A DNA stretch of 64,000 nucleotides from NCBI RefSeq assembly GCF_000003815.2, contig NC_049997.1, forward strand, positions 3,591,657 to 3,655,656, in the 5' to 3' direction. The notes under the pieces are model-generated. The model did not search any database. It had not been told where the DNA came from and saw only the letters and a program-made list of their open reading frames with translations. The translations under genes were made by a program, and so were the position numbers. Shown piece after piece: positions 10,258 to 20,981 of the stretch; positions within the stretch are counted from its first letter, which is position 1; each line of letters opens with the position of its first letter. Origin of the DNA: Branchiostoma floridae (lineage: Eukaryota; Chordata; Leptocardii; Amphioxiformes; Branchiostomatidae).

Positions 10258-11997
10258 TCACACGTGTTTCCTTCTCACATGCCTGAGGAGTGTGCCCTTA
10301 TCACGTGCCTTGTAGTCACACTCTTGGCAACCATAGGGTCTCTCGCCGGTGTGACGCCTCCTGTGTTTAATAAGATCGCTCTTATGAGCTGTGCCGTAGT
10401 CACATTCCTCACATTTGTAGGGTTTCACGCCAGCGTGGCGCATCATATGTGTCTCAAAGTTTGCCTTTATGTAGGCCTTGTAGTCACAGATTTCACAGCT
10501 GTAAGGTTCTGCGTCTGTATGTTTTTTCATATGATATGATAACTCTTGTTTATATGACATGTGTTTCTTTCTCATATGCCTGAGAAGGGTGTCATTTTCA
10601 CTTGCCTTGTAGTCACACTCTTGACAACTGTAGGGTTTCTCACCGGTGTGACGACGCCTCCTGTGTTTAACAAGATAAGATTTGCCAACTGCTCTGAAGT
10701 CACATTCCTCACATTTGTAGGGTTTCACAGCCGAGTGACACATCATATGTCTCTCCACATTTGACTTTATGTAGGTCTGATACTCACAAATGTCACAGCT
10801 GTAAGGTTCTGCGTCCGTGTGGCTTTTCATATGTTTGACTAGCAAGGTTTTATAAGACGCATTGTAGTTGCATTGATCACACTTGAACGGTTTCTCGCCA
10901 GTGTGTTTTCTCATGTGTTCAACAAGCCGGTACTTATGACGTGCCCTATAACCACATTCGCCACACATGAAAGGCTTTTCATCTTTATAACTTTTCATAT
11001 GCTTGGAGGAACTCTGTGCTAAAGATGTTTTGAATTTGTAATCAATTTGTGGGTCATTATCAATAAGAAGGGACGTCTTGTTCTCACATTCAATGTCTGG
11101 AGTCGGTGGACAAGAAGCCAAAGGTGTTTCCTCACTACTTTCTTTTTCACTTTGCTCATGTTCGCCGTTTATGAAACTAGTCTCTCCGTCATCAGTATAG
11201 TTTTGATCCGGGATGGAAGGTTGAGAGATTTGCAAGATCTGGCCATCCTCGGACACATAGCGTTCCACTGGCGAAGGTGCTTCCTCGTCAGGTGTATTGA
11301 TTTCCACGGGCGTCTCTGAGTAAGAGGTGTTCATTGAAATAAGTGTATCCTTCACCTGCGCAATGGATGTAGGAGAACCGATGTTAAGCTCATCATGGCA
11401 GGCTCTAGCTTCTTCATTCTCAGTCGTCATAGCAAATTCTTCCTCTCTAATGCGAGAGTCTGTTATGTTCTTCATTTGTATTAGAGGGGTATCGCATGGA
11501 GGAATCGTTGGTGAACCTGGACTAGGTATGTCACAAAGTTGATCCTGTTGTGGAACAGTCAGCTGTATCTGCTCTGTATCAAACTCGGGCTCCTTTGTAT
11601 ACACGAACAAGTTACTGCTTGTATCGCTTTCCTTCTTGATCACAATGTCCAGTCCAGAACTCTGTTGTGAGGCGTCAGGACTTGAAGTCTCTGATGATGT
11701 TGTTTCTGCGTATGCAGTCAAAACGTTCTCTTGTATGGTAGCTGTCTCCTGGTCTTGCACGGGTATGGTTGTTTCGTCTGGAGAACGTACTTCAGACATA
11801 CTTTCCAACTGACGGTATTCCTCCAACATCACGTCCCTAAGGATACTGACCAGCCTGTCCTTGATCCTGTTCTCTTTGTCCAAGTTCTGTATCCTTCTGT
11901 TGAGTTCAAACATCAACTCCCCCATGTCCAGTCTGGGGAGGACTGCTATGGTCACCTCGTGCGAGAGGCCACAGATGATCTCCTGTTGTCTGGACAT
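10258..11997 (-). CDS. ZNF-2: C2H2 protein with duplicated finger block
   Basis: 579 residues, longest of the family. N-terminal domain at 1-65 ([19 protein letters not shown], with Asp-Met-Gly in place of Asn-Met-Glu). Linker with VIKKESD and the cluster's recurring PGSPTIPPCDTP. A first finger is degenerate (KFKTSLAQSSSKHMK, no Cys). Five complete fingers are followed by a half finger (SYKQELSYHMKKH) and three more, giving eight complete fingers. The last ~100 codons (10258-10560) repeat the preceding ~100 (10561-10857), so the array grew by an in-frame internal duplication that begins mid-finger. The linker lacks the HIKMECH motif present in most paralogs. Start chosen at the ATG after the CCTTCAG acceptor. 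Linker most like ZNF-8. 10110-10257 is the proximal 3'UTR. Confidence 0.85.
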   Translation of the reverse strand: MSRQQEIICGLSHEVTIAVLPRLDMGELMFELNRRIQNLDKENRIKDRLVSILRDVMLEEYRQLESMSEVRSPDETTIPVQDQETATIQENVLTAYAETTSSETSSPDASQQSSGLDIVIKKESDTSSNLFVYTKEPEFDTEQIQLTVPQQDQLCDIPSPGSPTIPPCDTPLIQMKNITDSRIREEEFAMTTENEEARACHDELNIGSPTSIAQVKDTLISMNTSYSETPVEINTPDEEAPSPVERYVSEDGQILQISQPSIPDQNYTDDGETSFINGEHEQSEKESSEETPLASCPPTPDIECENKTSLLIDNDPQIDYKFKTSLAQSSSKHMKSYKDEKPFMCGECGYRARHKYRLVEHMRKHTGEKPFKCDQCNYNASYKTLLVKHMKSHTDAEPYSCDICEYQTYIKSNVERHMMCHSAVKPYKCEECDFRAVGKSYLVKHRRRRHTGEKPYSCQECDYKASENDTLLRHMRKKHMSYKQELSYHMKKHTDAEPYSCEICDYKAYIKANFETHMMRHAGVKPYKCEECDYGTAHKSDLIKHRRRHTGERPYGCQECDYKARDKGTLLRHVRRKHV

Positions 11998-12039
11998 GCT
12001 GAAGGACAATATTGACATAAGAAATTCAAGTTAGATGTG

Positions 12040-13635
12040 CGTCATACTGAAGGAACAGAAGTAAAGTACCTTGATCGACTGGACGATGCTATTCTTCTAC
12101 TAAAAATTCGACGTATACATGACGCTGCTGTGTAATACAAAGACCCCAACTGATTTATATCATCGTAATATTTATACAATAATCTGATAGAATGTAAACA
12201 AAATCTCTCCTGGAATGATACTTATCTTACGGCAATAATCCCAAGTAATACGTCTGAAAAAAATAACGAAGCCATTTTGGAAAAAGATTACTTGAATGGA
12301 GTTTTCTAACGGGGAACTGCGAAAACGTCGTGTTCTGCTATTCTGTATTTGGGTAAACCTCCCAACCCACCCCAGGTAATTAGCGTACAGACAACCTTTT
12401 TCGAGCTATTCCAAAGAATATTGCATTTTGAAGTCTTCATCAATTTCATGCTCAAGAGAGGTGAGTAAAATACATTGATCTATTCTTCTACTAAATAGGT
12501 CTGAATTCGACGTTTACCAGACGCTGCCTTGTAATACATGGACATAACTGATTGATATATCGTAATATTTGTATAATGGATCTGATAGAATGTAACCAAA
12601 ATCTCCCCTGGAACTTTATGCAATAATCTTAAGAGTAAAATACATTGATCTATTAGATCTATTCTTCTACTAAATAGGTCTGAATTCGACGTTTACCAGA
12701 CGCTGCCTTGTAATACATGGACATAACTGATTGATATATAGTAATATTTGTATAATGGATTTGATAGAATGTAACCAAAATCTCCCCTGGAACTTTATGC
12801 AATAATCTTAAGAGTAAAATACATTGATCTATTAGATCTATTCTTCTACTAAATAGGTCTGAATTTGACGTTTACCAGACGCTGCCTTGTAATACATGGA
12901 CATAACTGATTGATATATCGTAATATTTGTATAATGGATCTGATAGAATGTAACCAAAATCTCCCCTGGAACTTATTGCAATAATCTTAAGTCATGCATC
13001 TGAAAAAAGAAGCCATTCTTGGAAAAAGATTAAACAAAAAGCAAAGGAAGCTTTTCTCACGAGGAACTGCGAAACTTTCGTGTTCTGTTGTTCTGTATTT
13101 GGGTGCCCCTCCCACCCCTGATAATTAGCGCACAGACAACCTTTTTTCGAGCTATTTCAAAGAATACTGCATTTTGAAGTCTTTATTAACCTCATACTCA
13201 AGAAAGGGAGTAAAATACATTGGTCTATTAGATCTATTCTTCCACTAAAAAGGTTTAAATTCGACGTTTACCAGACGCTGCAGAGTATAATTCATGGACC
13301 TAACTGATTTAACGTTATATATCGAAATACTGAGTATGCGTATAATGGATCTGATAGAATGCAACCAAAATCTGCCCTGGAACTTATATCATCTTTCGGC
13401 AATAATCTTAAGTCATACGTCTAAAAAAATATTGCGAATCCATTCTAGGAAACATATTACATAAAGGGAGCTTTTTTCACTAGGAACCGTTGCGAAAACT
13501 TCGCGTTCTGTTGTTTTGTATTTGGGCGACCCTCCCCCCGATAGCGTACAGACTTACCTTTTTTTTTCAGCTATTCCAAAGAATACTGCATTTTGAAGCC
13601 TTTACCAAACTCCTAATTACACAGAATTCATTCTC
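12040..13635 (-). repeat. Amplified first intron of ZNF-2
   Basis: The intron consists of repeats of its own sequence. Unit A (GAGTAAAATACATTGATC ... CAATAATCTTAA) starts at 12463, 12633 and 12812 (170 and 179 bp), with diverged copies at about 12066 and 13208. A second block (AAGCCATT..., CGTGTTCTG, ATTTGGG, then CAAAGAAT(A/T)(C/T)TGCATTTTGAAG) recurs at about 12270, 13005 and 13430. Paralogous introns carry one copy, so this is local expansion. It enlarges the intron to about 1.6 kb. Confidence 0.7.
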
Positions 13636-13797
13636 CTACCTGCTTTAGGCCCACACAGTATACGGAAAGGCGGATAAAGGTATTTCTTCCTTTGAAAGAC
13701 GTCTTGAATCTTGACGTTCGAGCAAAACACTGCCTGACACGAAAATGATTTTTAGGTCAAAGGTCAATAATGGTCAGGGTCACTGATTACCCAACCA
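13636..13797 (-). promoter_or_regulatory. Promoter/exon-1 module of ZNF-2
   Basis: Contains GATTACCCAACC (plus), a perfect DR1 AGGTCAAAGGTCA at 13754-13766 and a donor AAGCAG|GTAGG with exon end at 13640. The GCCAT core seen in other modules is altered here. It directly precedes the amplified intron and the ZNF-2 coding exon. Confidence 0.65.
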
Positions 13798-13827
13798 CTA
13801 GTACCATAGCACTAGCCTGGAATCCAG

Positions 13828-13927
13828 NNNNNNNNNNNNNNNNNNNNNNNNNNNNNNNNNNNNNNNNNNNNNNNNNNNNNNNNNNNNNNNNNNNNNNNNN
13901 NNNNNNNNNNNNNNNNNNNNNNNNNNN
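13828..13927. other. Assembly gap (100 N)
   Basis: Exactly 100 N, the conventional size for a gap of unknown length. It is flanked by TAGCCTGGAATCCAG on the left and the inverted GGATTCCAGGTA on the right, so a TE with these termini probably sits in the gap. Confidence 0.95.
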
Positions 13928-13954
13928 ATCCCAAATAGACTAATGGATTCCAGG

Positions 13955-14233
13955 TAGCCGCAGAGACGACTGTTGGCCTATTATCGCTTATACTACTAAC
14001 GCTCCCGGCCAACAGTCGCAGACTTCAACATTGAACGGAATCAAAAAATCGCCGAATAAACGAGCCGCTGCACTAATCCTCGGATCTCTGGGTGTCCCTC
14101 ACTTCCTAACAGCCTTACCTAGCCAGCCGGAGCGTTTTCCGGCTCAAAAACCCCCTTCGCTAGCCGCGCCGGGACTAAATGCACTCCGATCGCACTGTTT
14201 ATACACACCGAGTGGCGGCCATATTGGAAATAG
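13955..14233 (+). repeat. Partial copy of TAGCCTGG-terminus transposon
   Basis: This segment matches 20,078-20,353 and the inverse of 20,691-20,966, almost base for base: GACTGTTGGCC...GGCCAACAGTC (11-bp stem), GCCGGAGCGTTTTCCGGCT (hairpin) and GGCGGCCATATTGGAAATA. It stops at GGAAATA where the MULE terminus begins, whereas the other copies continue into CCGACTAAGCCGG. The small frames inside are not genes. Confidence 0.7.
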
Positions 14234-14234
14234 G

Positions 14235-14726
14235 AATCAGGTCATTTCGCCGCCACGTCTTTTCGCCGCCATACATTTTCGCCGTCTGTGTGGATGTTTC
14301 GCCGTCTTATGAGGCGGCTCGCCGTCAGTGTTTGTGTCGCCCCAATTTGTGTTGGTTCTGAGATAAATTGTGTAACTATAGTATATTTATATGTGCTACT
14401 TAGTGTAATGTGCATGTTCTGTAGTAATCTTCTTTCAATTTTGACGAATTTTGCAGACTTTCAAGCCGACAGATTTGCTGGGCGGCGGCGGGGACGCTAG
14501 CGATTTCCCCCGCCGTATCGCACCGTCGGATGAAGAGTCAAGTTGAAGATTACGGCGACTTCTTGCGTCAAATACGCTTACTATCACCTTTAATTGTGTT
14601 TTCAGTCGCAAATAACGTTGATATGTGATATGCTGTTGATCGGTCGGCATTTGGAACAAACATGGCCGCCATTTGTTTCTGAGACAACTGATGCTATACC
14701 ATCATGCTTTGCGAGACATTCCCAAG
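14235..14726 (+). repeat. MULE left terminal inverted repeat
   Basis: Starts AATCAGGTCATTTCGCCGCC and pairs with 19188-19681. It contains spaced CGCCG(C/T)C words at about 14248, 14266, 14279, 14299 and 14320, a GGCGGCGGCGGGG stretch near 14480, and ATGGCCGCCATTTGT near 14663. Confidence 0.85.
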
Positions 14727-14789
14727 CAGAAGTAGTAGTAATTAATAAAAAGAAAAGACAACGCGAAAGATAGAAATACAAGTTATATG

Positions 14790-15610
14790 TGTTGAAAATC
14801 CTGAAAAACTTTTATTTACATTGAAAAATATGTACATTACAAAATAAGAAATCCATAAACAATAAATCAAGAATATTTGAAAAATACATTACATAGAAAG
14901 GACTTGTCGAATTCTATTACCAGTCACAGAAATCTTGAAAAACATTTATTTACATGGAAAAACATGTACATTAAAAATACGAAATCCGCAAAACACAAAT
15001 CAAGAAGATTTGTAAAATACATTATTACAAAGAAAGTACTTGTCGAATTCTGTTACCAGTTACAGAAATCTTGAAAAACATTTATTTACATGGAAAAATA
15101 TGTACATTACAAAATACGAAATCCGTAAATAACAAATCAAGAAGATTTGTAAAATACAAAGAAAGTACTTGTCGAATTCTGTTACCAGTTACAAAAATCT
15201 TGAAAAACATTTATTTACATGGAAAAATATGTACAATACGAAATCCGTAAAAAAACAAATCAAGAAGATTTGTAAAATACAAAGAAAGTACTTGTCGAAT
15301 TCTGTTACCAGTTACAAAAATCTTGAAAAACATGGAAAATATGTACATTACAACATACGAAAATCCGTAAAACACAAATCAAGAAGATTTGTAAAATACA
15401 AAGAAAGTACTTGTCGAAAGTTACCAGTTACAAAAATATTGAAAAAACATGGAAAATATGTACATTACAAAATTCGAAAATCCGTAAAACACAAATCAAG
15501 AAGATTTGTAAAATACATTATTACAAAGAAAATTCTATTACCAGTTGCAAAAATCTTGAAAACATTTATTTACATGGAAAAATATGTACATTACAAAACA
15601 TTACAATAGG
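14790..15610. repeat. Tandem repeat, about 115-138 bp, seven copies
   Basis: The phrase ATCTTGAAAAAC(ATTTATTT) recurs at about 14801, 14930, 15068, 15196, 15321, 15436 and 15551. Between copies are ACTTGTCGAATTCTGTTACC and AAATCAAGAAGATTTGTAAA. The Lys/Tyr-rich open frames here are repeat artefacts. It lies between the left terminus and the transposase stop codon. Confidence 0.8.
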
Positions 15611-15647
15611 ATGGTGCACATTGAATATCAGTATATTACGTGTTAGC

Positions 15648-18226
15648 TTATCTCTGTACCGGTCCATAGAGCCTCGACACCGTCCTCAGGAACGATGCGG
15701 TGTCCATCTGTCCCCCGTGGAATCTGTCGAACAGGTTGAAGATCTGCTGCTGCAGCACTCGGTAGGGCTTCCGCTGGTAGCGCGTCAGCCTGTTGGTACT
15801 GACCATCTTCACCTGGAGGCGTACGTACTGCGCCTCCTTGTGAAGAAGGTCGACCAACAGGTAGAAGGCCAGGGAGTGCTGTGCCTTCTTGTTTAGCCTG
15901 GTGTGATACCCTTCCAGGTCATTGTTGGTTCTTACCGGTTGGTAGTACACCGACCACTCGTCGATGGACCAGACGCTGTTCCCCAGCCACTCTCGCTCCA
16001 TGTACTCCATGAGCTCGAGGAGGGTCGGGTGCTGCACTTCCCTCCTCATCTCCTCAAAGGCGCCCCTGATGCGCTGTGCAGGGAGGAAGTGGAGCACCAT
16101 GAGCTTCCTCATGAACTCATAGGCTCCACCCTTCTCATAGTAGACTGGCTGGAGTCCTGAAATACAATATGAAAAGATACTTAGACATGGCAAGCAAAAA
16201 CATTTGCACTGTATTTAAATGATATATAGTATTTAGATATGAATTTATTCAAATAATGCATAGGTGCACAGTGATAAATTGTGTACATACCAAGCCTTTG
16301 GATCTTCTTGTAGATGGCCTGCGTCAGGTGGAACCCGCAGCCCTTCCGTGTACAGGTTGGGAACACGGACCTCACTGCTCCCCACATGCCGTCCTCAAAA
16401 TCCATTACAAAGTTCTCGACCTTGGGTTGACGTGGCAGCATGTCTCGCACAGTCTCGAACACCTATAACGGCAGAACAGGTTGTTCTGTTGTGTTATAAT
16501 CATTGATAAAACAGACGTTGCATTGCATCTTTTATCAACATTAAACAATCAATGTAAAATCATAATACAGCGTTATAGCTACCTTCTTATAGTCGCCTTT
16601 TTCCCTCCGGCTCATCAGAACAAACACGAGCGGGACCTGCTTGTAGTCCTCCCCTTGCTTGACGAAGGCGTGTATACTAAACAACTGGGAGAAAGGTGGC
16701 CTGACTACGAAAAACGTGCCATCACAGTACCACGTCTTCGCCTTTGACAACAGCGTGAGCTGTTTGTCAGAGGCGAAGACGAGGTGGCGACGTTCTCCGC
16801 ACCACACATCCCCACGAAGGAACCCAGCCGGGACGTAGTCATGGTTTAGCTCAAAATCCATCGTTGTGGGGTCTTTTGGGCGCAGCTTCTCTCTGTTCCT
16901 GTTGGCCATGCGTATCTAAAGGAAAAAGGAATGAGATTGAATAGCTTTAATTATAAGATTGAAAAACTGTACATCATAAAAACTGAACTGAAATGTACTG
17001 CACAAGCATGACGTTACAATATGAAACATCACTAAAATAATCATGAATGGCGTAAGAAGATGCAACAAAACTCACCAGATTTGATATCTTTGGGAGCTGC
17101 GGATTGGGTGCCTCCTCGTCTACGCTGGACAACATTGTCTCTTGGACAATGCTGTGGGCCGACTTGAAAACGTCGGCCACCGCTTTCGCCCGCACCTCAG
17201 CTTGAATCTGAAACCCCAAAAAAAATTGTTAACATGCTGACTAATTGTTTGTAAAATTTCAAAGGAATTATTTGTTTAGTTAATGTCCATTGTAAAAGTG
17301 CAATTAATTTTTGTACCTTGATATTTGTCTCGCAGTTCACAACCGGTGGGTGATTGTGTTCGTTGTCCCCCCGGCGGTAGACTCCTGATCCTGGCGGCCT
17401 TTCGATGACGGATGCGTTGCACCTGAACGACTTGTCCTTAGGCCGCTTCTCACACTCCCAGTATGTCACAGTTACTTTCCTGTAAAAATAAAGATCATTT
17501 AGTTACTGCTCGTAGCTGCAATAACAAGGGGTTACAAAGACAAAGAACACAAAACACTTGATGAAGTTTAACAAGATGAAGTAGTAAATTACCTCTTCCT
17601 GACCGTGTAGGCGAAGCCCAAGCTGTCTGTCAGCTTATCTGCACCTCGCTTCGTGCCCTTCTTGACCAAGCTGAAGGTGACGTCGCGCTCTGCTCCGACA
17701 GGAAGGTCCTCCTCCACGCTCAAGTCGCCGATGGAATCCTCCAGGACCACACGAGGCATCGGGATGGGACTCGTGGGTTCACGGGGGACCTCGGCTTCAT
17801 CTTCCGGCGCCTCCATCTCCTCTTCCGCTCCGGATCCGCCAGGCAGTCCGTCCCCCAAGCTCAAATCCATCGTCTCCTCCTCATCTTGGGCCACCTCTCC
17901 TGTCGCCCAGCACACGCTGCAGAGCCACTCTCCTAGGCTGACCTCCTCTCTGACCAGGCGCCTGTAGAAATCCTGCGATATTCCTGCAAATACAATTAAA
18001 AGACATTTGTGTAAATACTGTATCCAGAGTATGATGATATAAATTTCCATGCAAACATACTGTTTTAAGATGGTTGTCAAGAAATCAAATATTTTAACTT
18101 ACCGGTATCGCATATGGTTTGACCGTCAATCTTGCATATCCTATGTTGCCACCGCTCACACCCGTCACAACACAGAGCATGTTGACGTCTCGTCACAGTT
18201 CTATCGCATACAACGCACAGAGTCAT
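15648..18226 (-). CDS. MULE transposase, PHD-FLYWCH-DDE, seven exons
   Basis: Reading seven exons with GT-AG borders gives one uninterrupted frame of 607 codons plus TAA. Exons: 18226-18103, 17983-17593, 17479-17317, 17207-17076, 16915-16583, 16462-16291, 16156-15648. Phases agree at every junction. Domains in order: an N-terminal PHD-like finger (LCVVC, CCDGCERWQHRIC, then LCSVC) split by intron 1; an acidic stretch; a FLYWCH-type finger (YWECEKRP, FRCNAS, EHNH); then the MULE catalytic core with WYCDGTF (first Asp), FVMDFEDG (second Asp), CGFHLTQA, and NNDLEGYH (Glu). It would cut and paste the element at its termini. No stop or frameshift was seen, so the copy may be active. Intron positions are my prediction. 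Confidence 0.8.
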
Positions 18227-18534
18227 GGTTGGATGGATGAATGAATGACTTCTTCTGGAGCTGCCTTTTTAAAGGCAAAGGTAGGTTGTCTTGCACACGC
18301 AACAGTTTCGAAATTCATTGTCTTTTAACAACCAAAGAACGCGACAGGCCGACTTTGATCTTACATCAAGTAGAAAAAAAAGAGTTGTCTGATATGAACG
18401 CGCGTCTTTATCAATTGAAAGTTAACGTTGTCTTATATGTCACTTTGAAAATCCAAGCGCGCTCCCTTTGTACAACCGCGTATCCATAATGCGATGTATA
18501 TCAACATTTCAATAACGTTGTCTGATGTGTCAGT

Positions 18535-18995
18535 TTGAATTGAAAACGTGTTACCCTTGTAGAGCCGTGTATTCATGATTCTCTGTGTAACAATATTTCA
18601 ATCTTTTCCAACTAATGTGTGTATCTCATCTCTTCATGTATTTTCTAAGTATTTCCTAAAATCTTTCCTAAGTACATGCGTAGCGCATTTTTTTATTGAA
18701 AACGTGTCCCCCTTATAGAGCCGTGTATTCATGATTCTCTGTGTAACAATATTTCAATCTTTTCCAACTAATGTGTGTATCTCATCTCTTCATGTATTTC
18801 CTAAAATCTTTCCTAAGTACATGCGTAGCGCATTTTTTATTGAAAATGTGTTCCCCTTGTAGAGCCGTGTATTCATGATTCACTGTGTAACAATATTTCA
18901 ATCTTTTCTAACTACTGTGTGTATCTCATCTCTTAATGTATTTTCCGAGTATTTCCTAACTATATGCGTAGCGCATTTTACGATGTACGTGACAT
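18535..18995. repeat. Tandem repeat, about 150 bp, three copies
   Basis: AGAGCCGTGTATTCATGATT occurs at 18561, 18717 and 18861 (periods 156 and 144), each followed by TTTCAATCTTTTC(C/T)AACTA, CTCATCTCTT and GCGTAGCGCATTTT. It sits between the transposase start and the right terminus. 18990-19187 is AT-rich with no recognised feature. Confidence 0.75.
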
Positions 18996-19187
18996 GTTCT
19001 TAATGTATTTTGTGACAGTAGCGATGTAAATCAGCTAGTAGTGTGTTCTTAACGTATTTTCTTAATGTAAGCAGTTTTCTTACTGCTTTTGCGTTTTGCG
19101 ATGTAAATGGTACAAACATTTCATAAGTACATTTTACGGTTCTGATTTTAATTGTGTAATTGTGACAGTCATTTTATTTTTGTGAGT

Positions 19188-19681
19188 ATGTCTCGCAGGG
19201 CATGATGGTATAGCATCAGTTGTCTCACAAATGGCGGCCATGTTTGTTCCAAATGCCGGATCCAAATGCCGACCGATCAACAGCATATCACATATCAACG
19301 TTATTAGCGACTGAAAACACAATTAAAGGTGATAGTAAGCGTATTTGACGCAAGAAGTCGCCGTAATCTTCAACTTGACTCTTCATCCGACGGTGCGATA
19401 CGGCGGGGGAAATCGCTAGCGTCCCCGCCGCCGCCCAGCAAATCTGTCGGCTTGAAAGTCTGCAAAATTCGTCAAAATTGAAAGAAGATTACTACAGAAC
19501 ATGCATATTACACTAAGTAGCACATATAAATATACTATAGTTACACAATTTATCTCAGAACCAACACAAATTGGGGCGACACAAACACTGACGGCGAGCC
19601 GCCTCATAAGACGGCGAAACATCCACACAGACGGCGAAAATGTATGGCGGCGAAAAGACGTGGCGGCGAAATGACCTGATT
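19188..19681 (-). repeat. MULE right terminal inverted repeat
   Basis: Near-exact reverse complement of 14235-14726, ending ...GGCGAAATGACCTGATT. Differences include a short duplication (GGATCCAAATGCC region, about 19258) and a few single-base changes. Confidence 0.85.
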
Positions 19682-19688
19682 TGTTGAT

Positions 19689-20401
19689 AAATTTGGTCTA
19701 ATTTTAGATAAAAGATAACACTGAACATGCCTTTTTCATTAGAGTAGCGCCCCTCCCCCATAATGGCATTAGCCAGAACAGTATTATCTAATTAGTGTAA
19801 CTAATACCACATTTTGGAGTCTATGTCATCTCCATTAAAGTCTAGTTTAACTTACCTGCTTACAAGACGCAAGGTAACTCAGACGCAATGTGAGCAAAAG
19901 CGTTTTTTTAAGCCAAGAAGTAACGTTACGTCCTAGATATACGAACAAACAAGATGGCTGACAGAAAAATGCCAATTAAGGTCAAAGGTTACTTAGGTCA
20001 GGACCACTGATTACCCAACTAATCTCACAATATTGGAATGAAGGCAGACTGCTGTGCTATGGTAGCCTGGAATCTAGCCGCAGAGACGACTGTTGGCCTA
20101 TTATCGCTTATACTACTAACGCTCCCGGCCAACAGTCGCAGACTTCAACATTGAACGGAATCAAAAAATCGCCGAATAAACGAGCCGCTGCACTAATCCT
20201 CGGATCTCTGGGTGTCCCTCACTTCCTAACAGCCTTACCTAGCCAGCCGGAGCGTTTTCCGGCTCAAAAACCCCCTTCGCTAGCCGCGCCGGGACTAAAT
20301 GCACTCCGATCGCACTGTTTATACACACCGAGTGGCGGCCATATTGGAAATACCGACTAAGCCGGCGCGCCGAATCAGCCGCGCGAATAAGAGACTACTT
20401 T
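19689..20401. repeat. Left arm of 713-bp palindrome
   Basis: Reverse complement of 20643-21355, same length with no indel seen. From outside in it carries a ZNF intron and promoter module facing left (minus), then a TE terminus TAGCCTGGAATCTAG at 20063 and its inner sequence. It abuts the MULE right end (8 bp apart). No ZNF coding exon lies downstream on minus before the MULE. Confidence 0.85.
19849..20018 (-). promoter_or_regulatory. Orphan ZNF promoter/exon-1 module in left palindrome arm
   Basis: Mirror image of the ZNF-3 module at 21026-21195. It has GATTACCCAACTAA (plus), a DR1 variant AGGTCAAAGGTTA, AAGATGGCTGACAG (YY1-type) and a donor at 19855-19856. It points at the MULE, not at a ZNF coding exon. 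Confidence 0.6.
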
Positions 20402-20981
20402 ANNNNNNNNNNNNNNNNNNNNNNNNNNNNNNNNNNNNNNNNNNNNNNNNNNNNNNNNNNNNNNNNNNNNNNNNNNNNNNNNNNNNNNNNNNNNNNNNNN
20501 NNATGGAATATTATCAAAAACATATTGAGCTCATTGAAAAAATATCCAAGGCCCTTTCCAGTTTGTTATTCTGCTTGAATATAGTTTATTTGAAATTTCA
20601 GGGAACTTTCCAACTCTCCCCACATAGGAATGGCTTATCAGAAAAGTAGTCTCTTATTCGCGCGGCTGATTCGGCGCGCCGGCTAAGTCGGTATTTCCAA
20701 TATGGCCGCCACTCGGTGTGTATAAACAGTGCGATCGGAGTGCATTTAGTCCCGGCGCGGCTAGCGAAGGGGGTTTTTGAGCCGGAAAACGCTCCGGCTG
20801 GCTAGGTAAGGCTGTTAGGAAGTGAGGGACACCCAGAGATCCGAGGATTAGTGCAGCGGCTCGTTTATTCGGCGATTTTTTGATTCCGTTCAATGTTGAA
20901 GTCTGCGACTGTTGGCCGGGAGCGTTAGTAGTATAAGCGATAATAGGCCAACAGTCGTCTCTGCGGCTAGATTCCAGGCTA
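20063..20981. mobile_element. TE with long inverted termini (TAGCCTGG...), gap inside
   Basis: Ends are TAGCCTGGAATCTAG and its exact complement CTAGATTCCAGGCTA, with inverted termini of 339 bp (20063-20401 and 20643-20981). The centre is 241 bp, of which 20403-20502 are N. The visible core (20503-20642) has no coding sequence. Short pieces with the same end word occur at 13814 and 59354, so it belongs to a repeated family. The family name is not known to me. Confidence 0.6.
20403..20502. other. Assembly gap (100 N)
   Basis: Exactly 100 N, at the centre of the palindrome. Placement there is what would be expected if an assembler failed across a foldback structure, or joined a contig to its own reverse complement. 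Confidence 0.95.

Larger units (their letters stand above)
14235..19681. mobile_element. MULE-type DNA transposon, apparently complete
   Basis: 5.4-kb element with long inverted termini (about 492 and 494 bp) starting AATCAGGTCATTTCGCCG. It encloses a minus-strand seven-exon transposase gene and two tandem-repeat blocks. The outer 90 bp of each terminus carry five TTCGCCG(C/T)C-type words, likely transposase-binding sites. I could not find the 8-10 bp TSD expected for MULEs: left flank GGAAATAGG and right flank TTGTTGAT differ, so at least one flank has been rearranged. The termini differ by a few small indels, for example a duplicated GCATTTGGA on the right. Confidence 0.8.

Noticed and set aside
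10264-10764. Plus-strand open frames over ZNF-2 (and similar shadows over every ZNF)
   Set aside because: Antisense shadows of finger codons: repeated [11 protein letters not shown]-type peptides mirror CxxC...H fingers.
15169-15609. Lys/Tyr-rich 146-codon open frame
   Set aside because: It is generated by seven AT-rich tandem repeats inside the MULE; the repeated peptide follows the DNA period.
14790-15610. CRISPR-like regular repeats
   Set aside because: Repeats are contiguous with diverging units and no unique spacers; the context is eukaryotic and transposon-internal.
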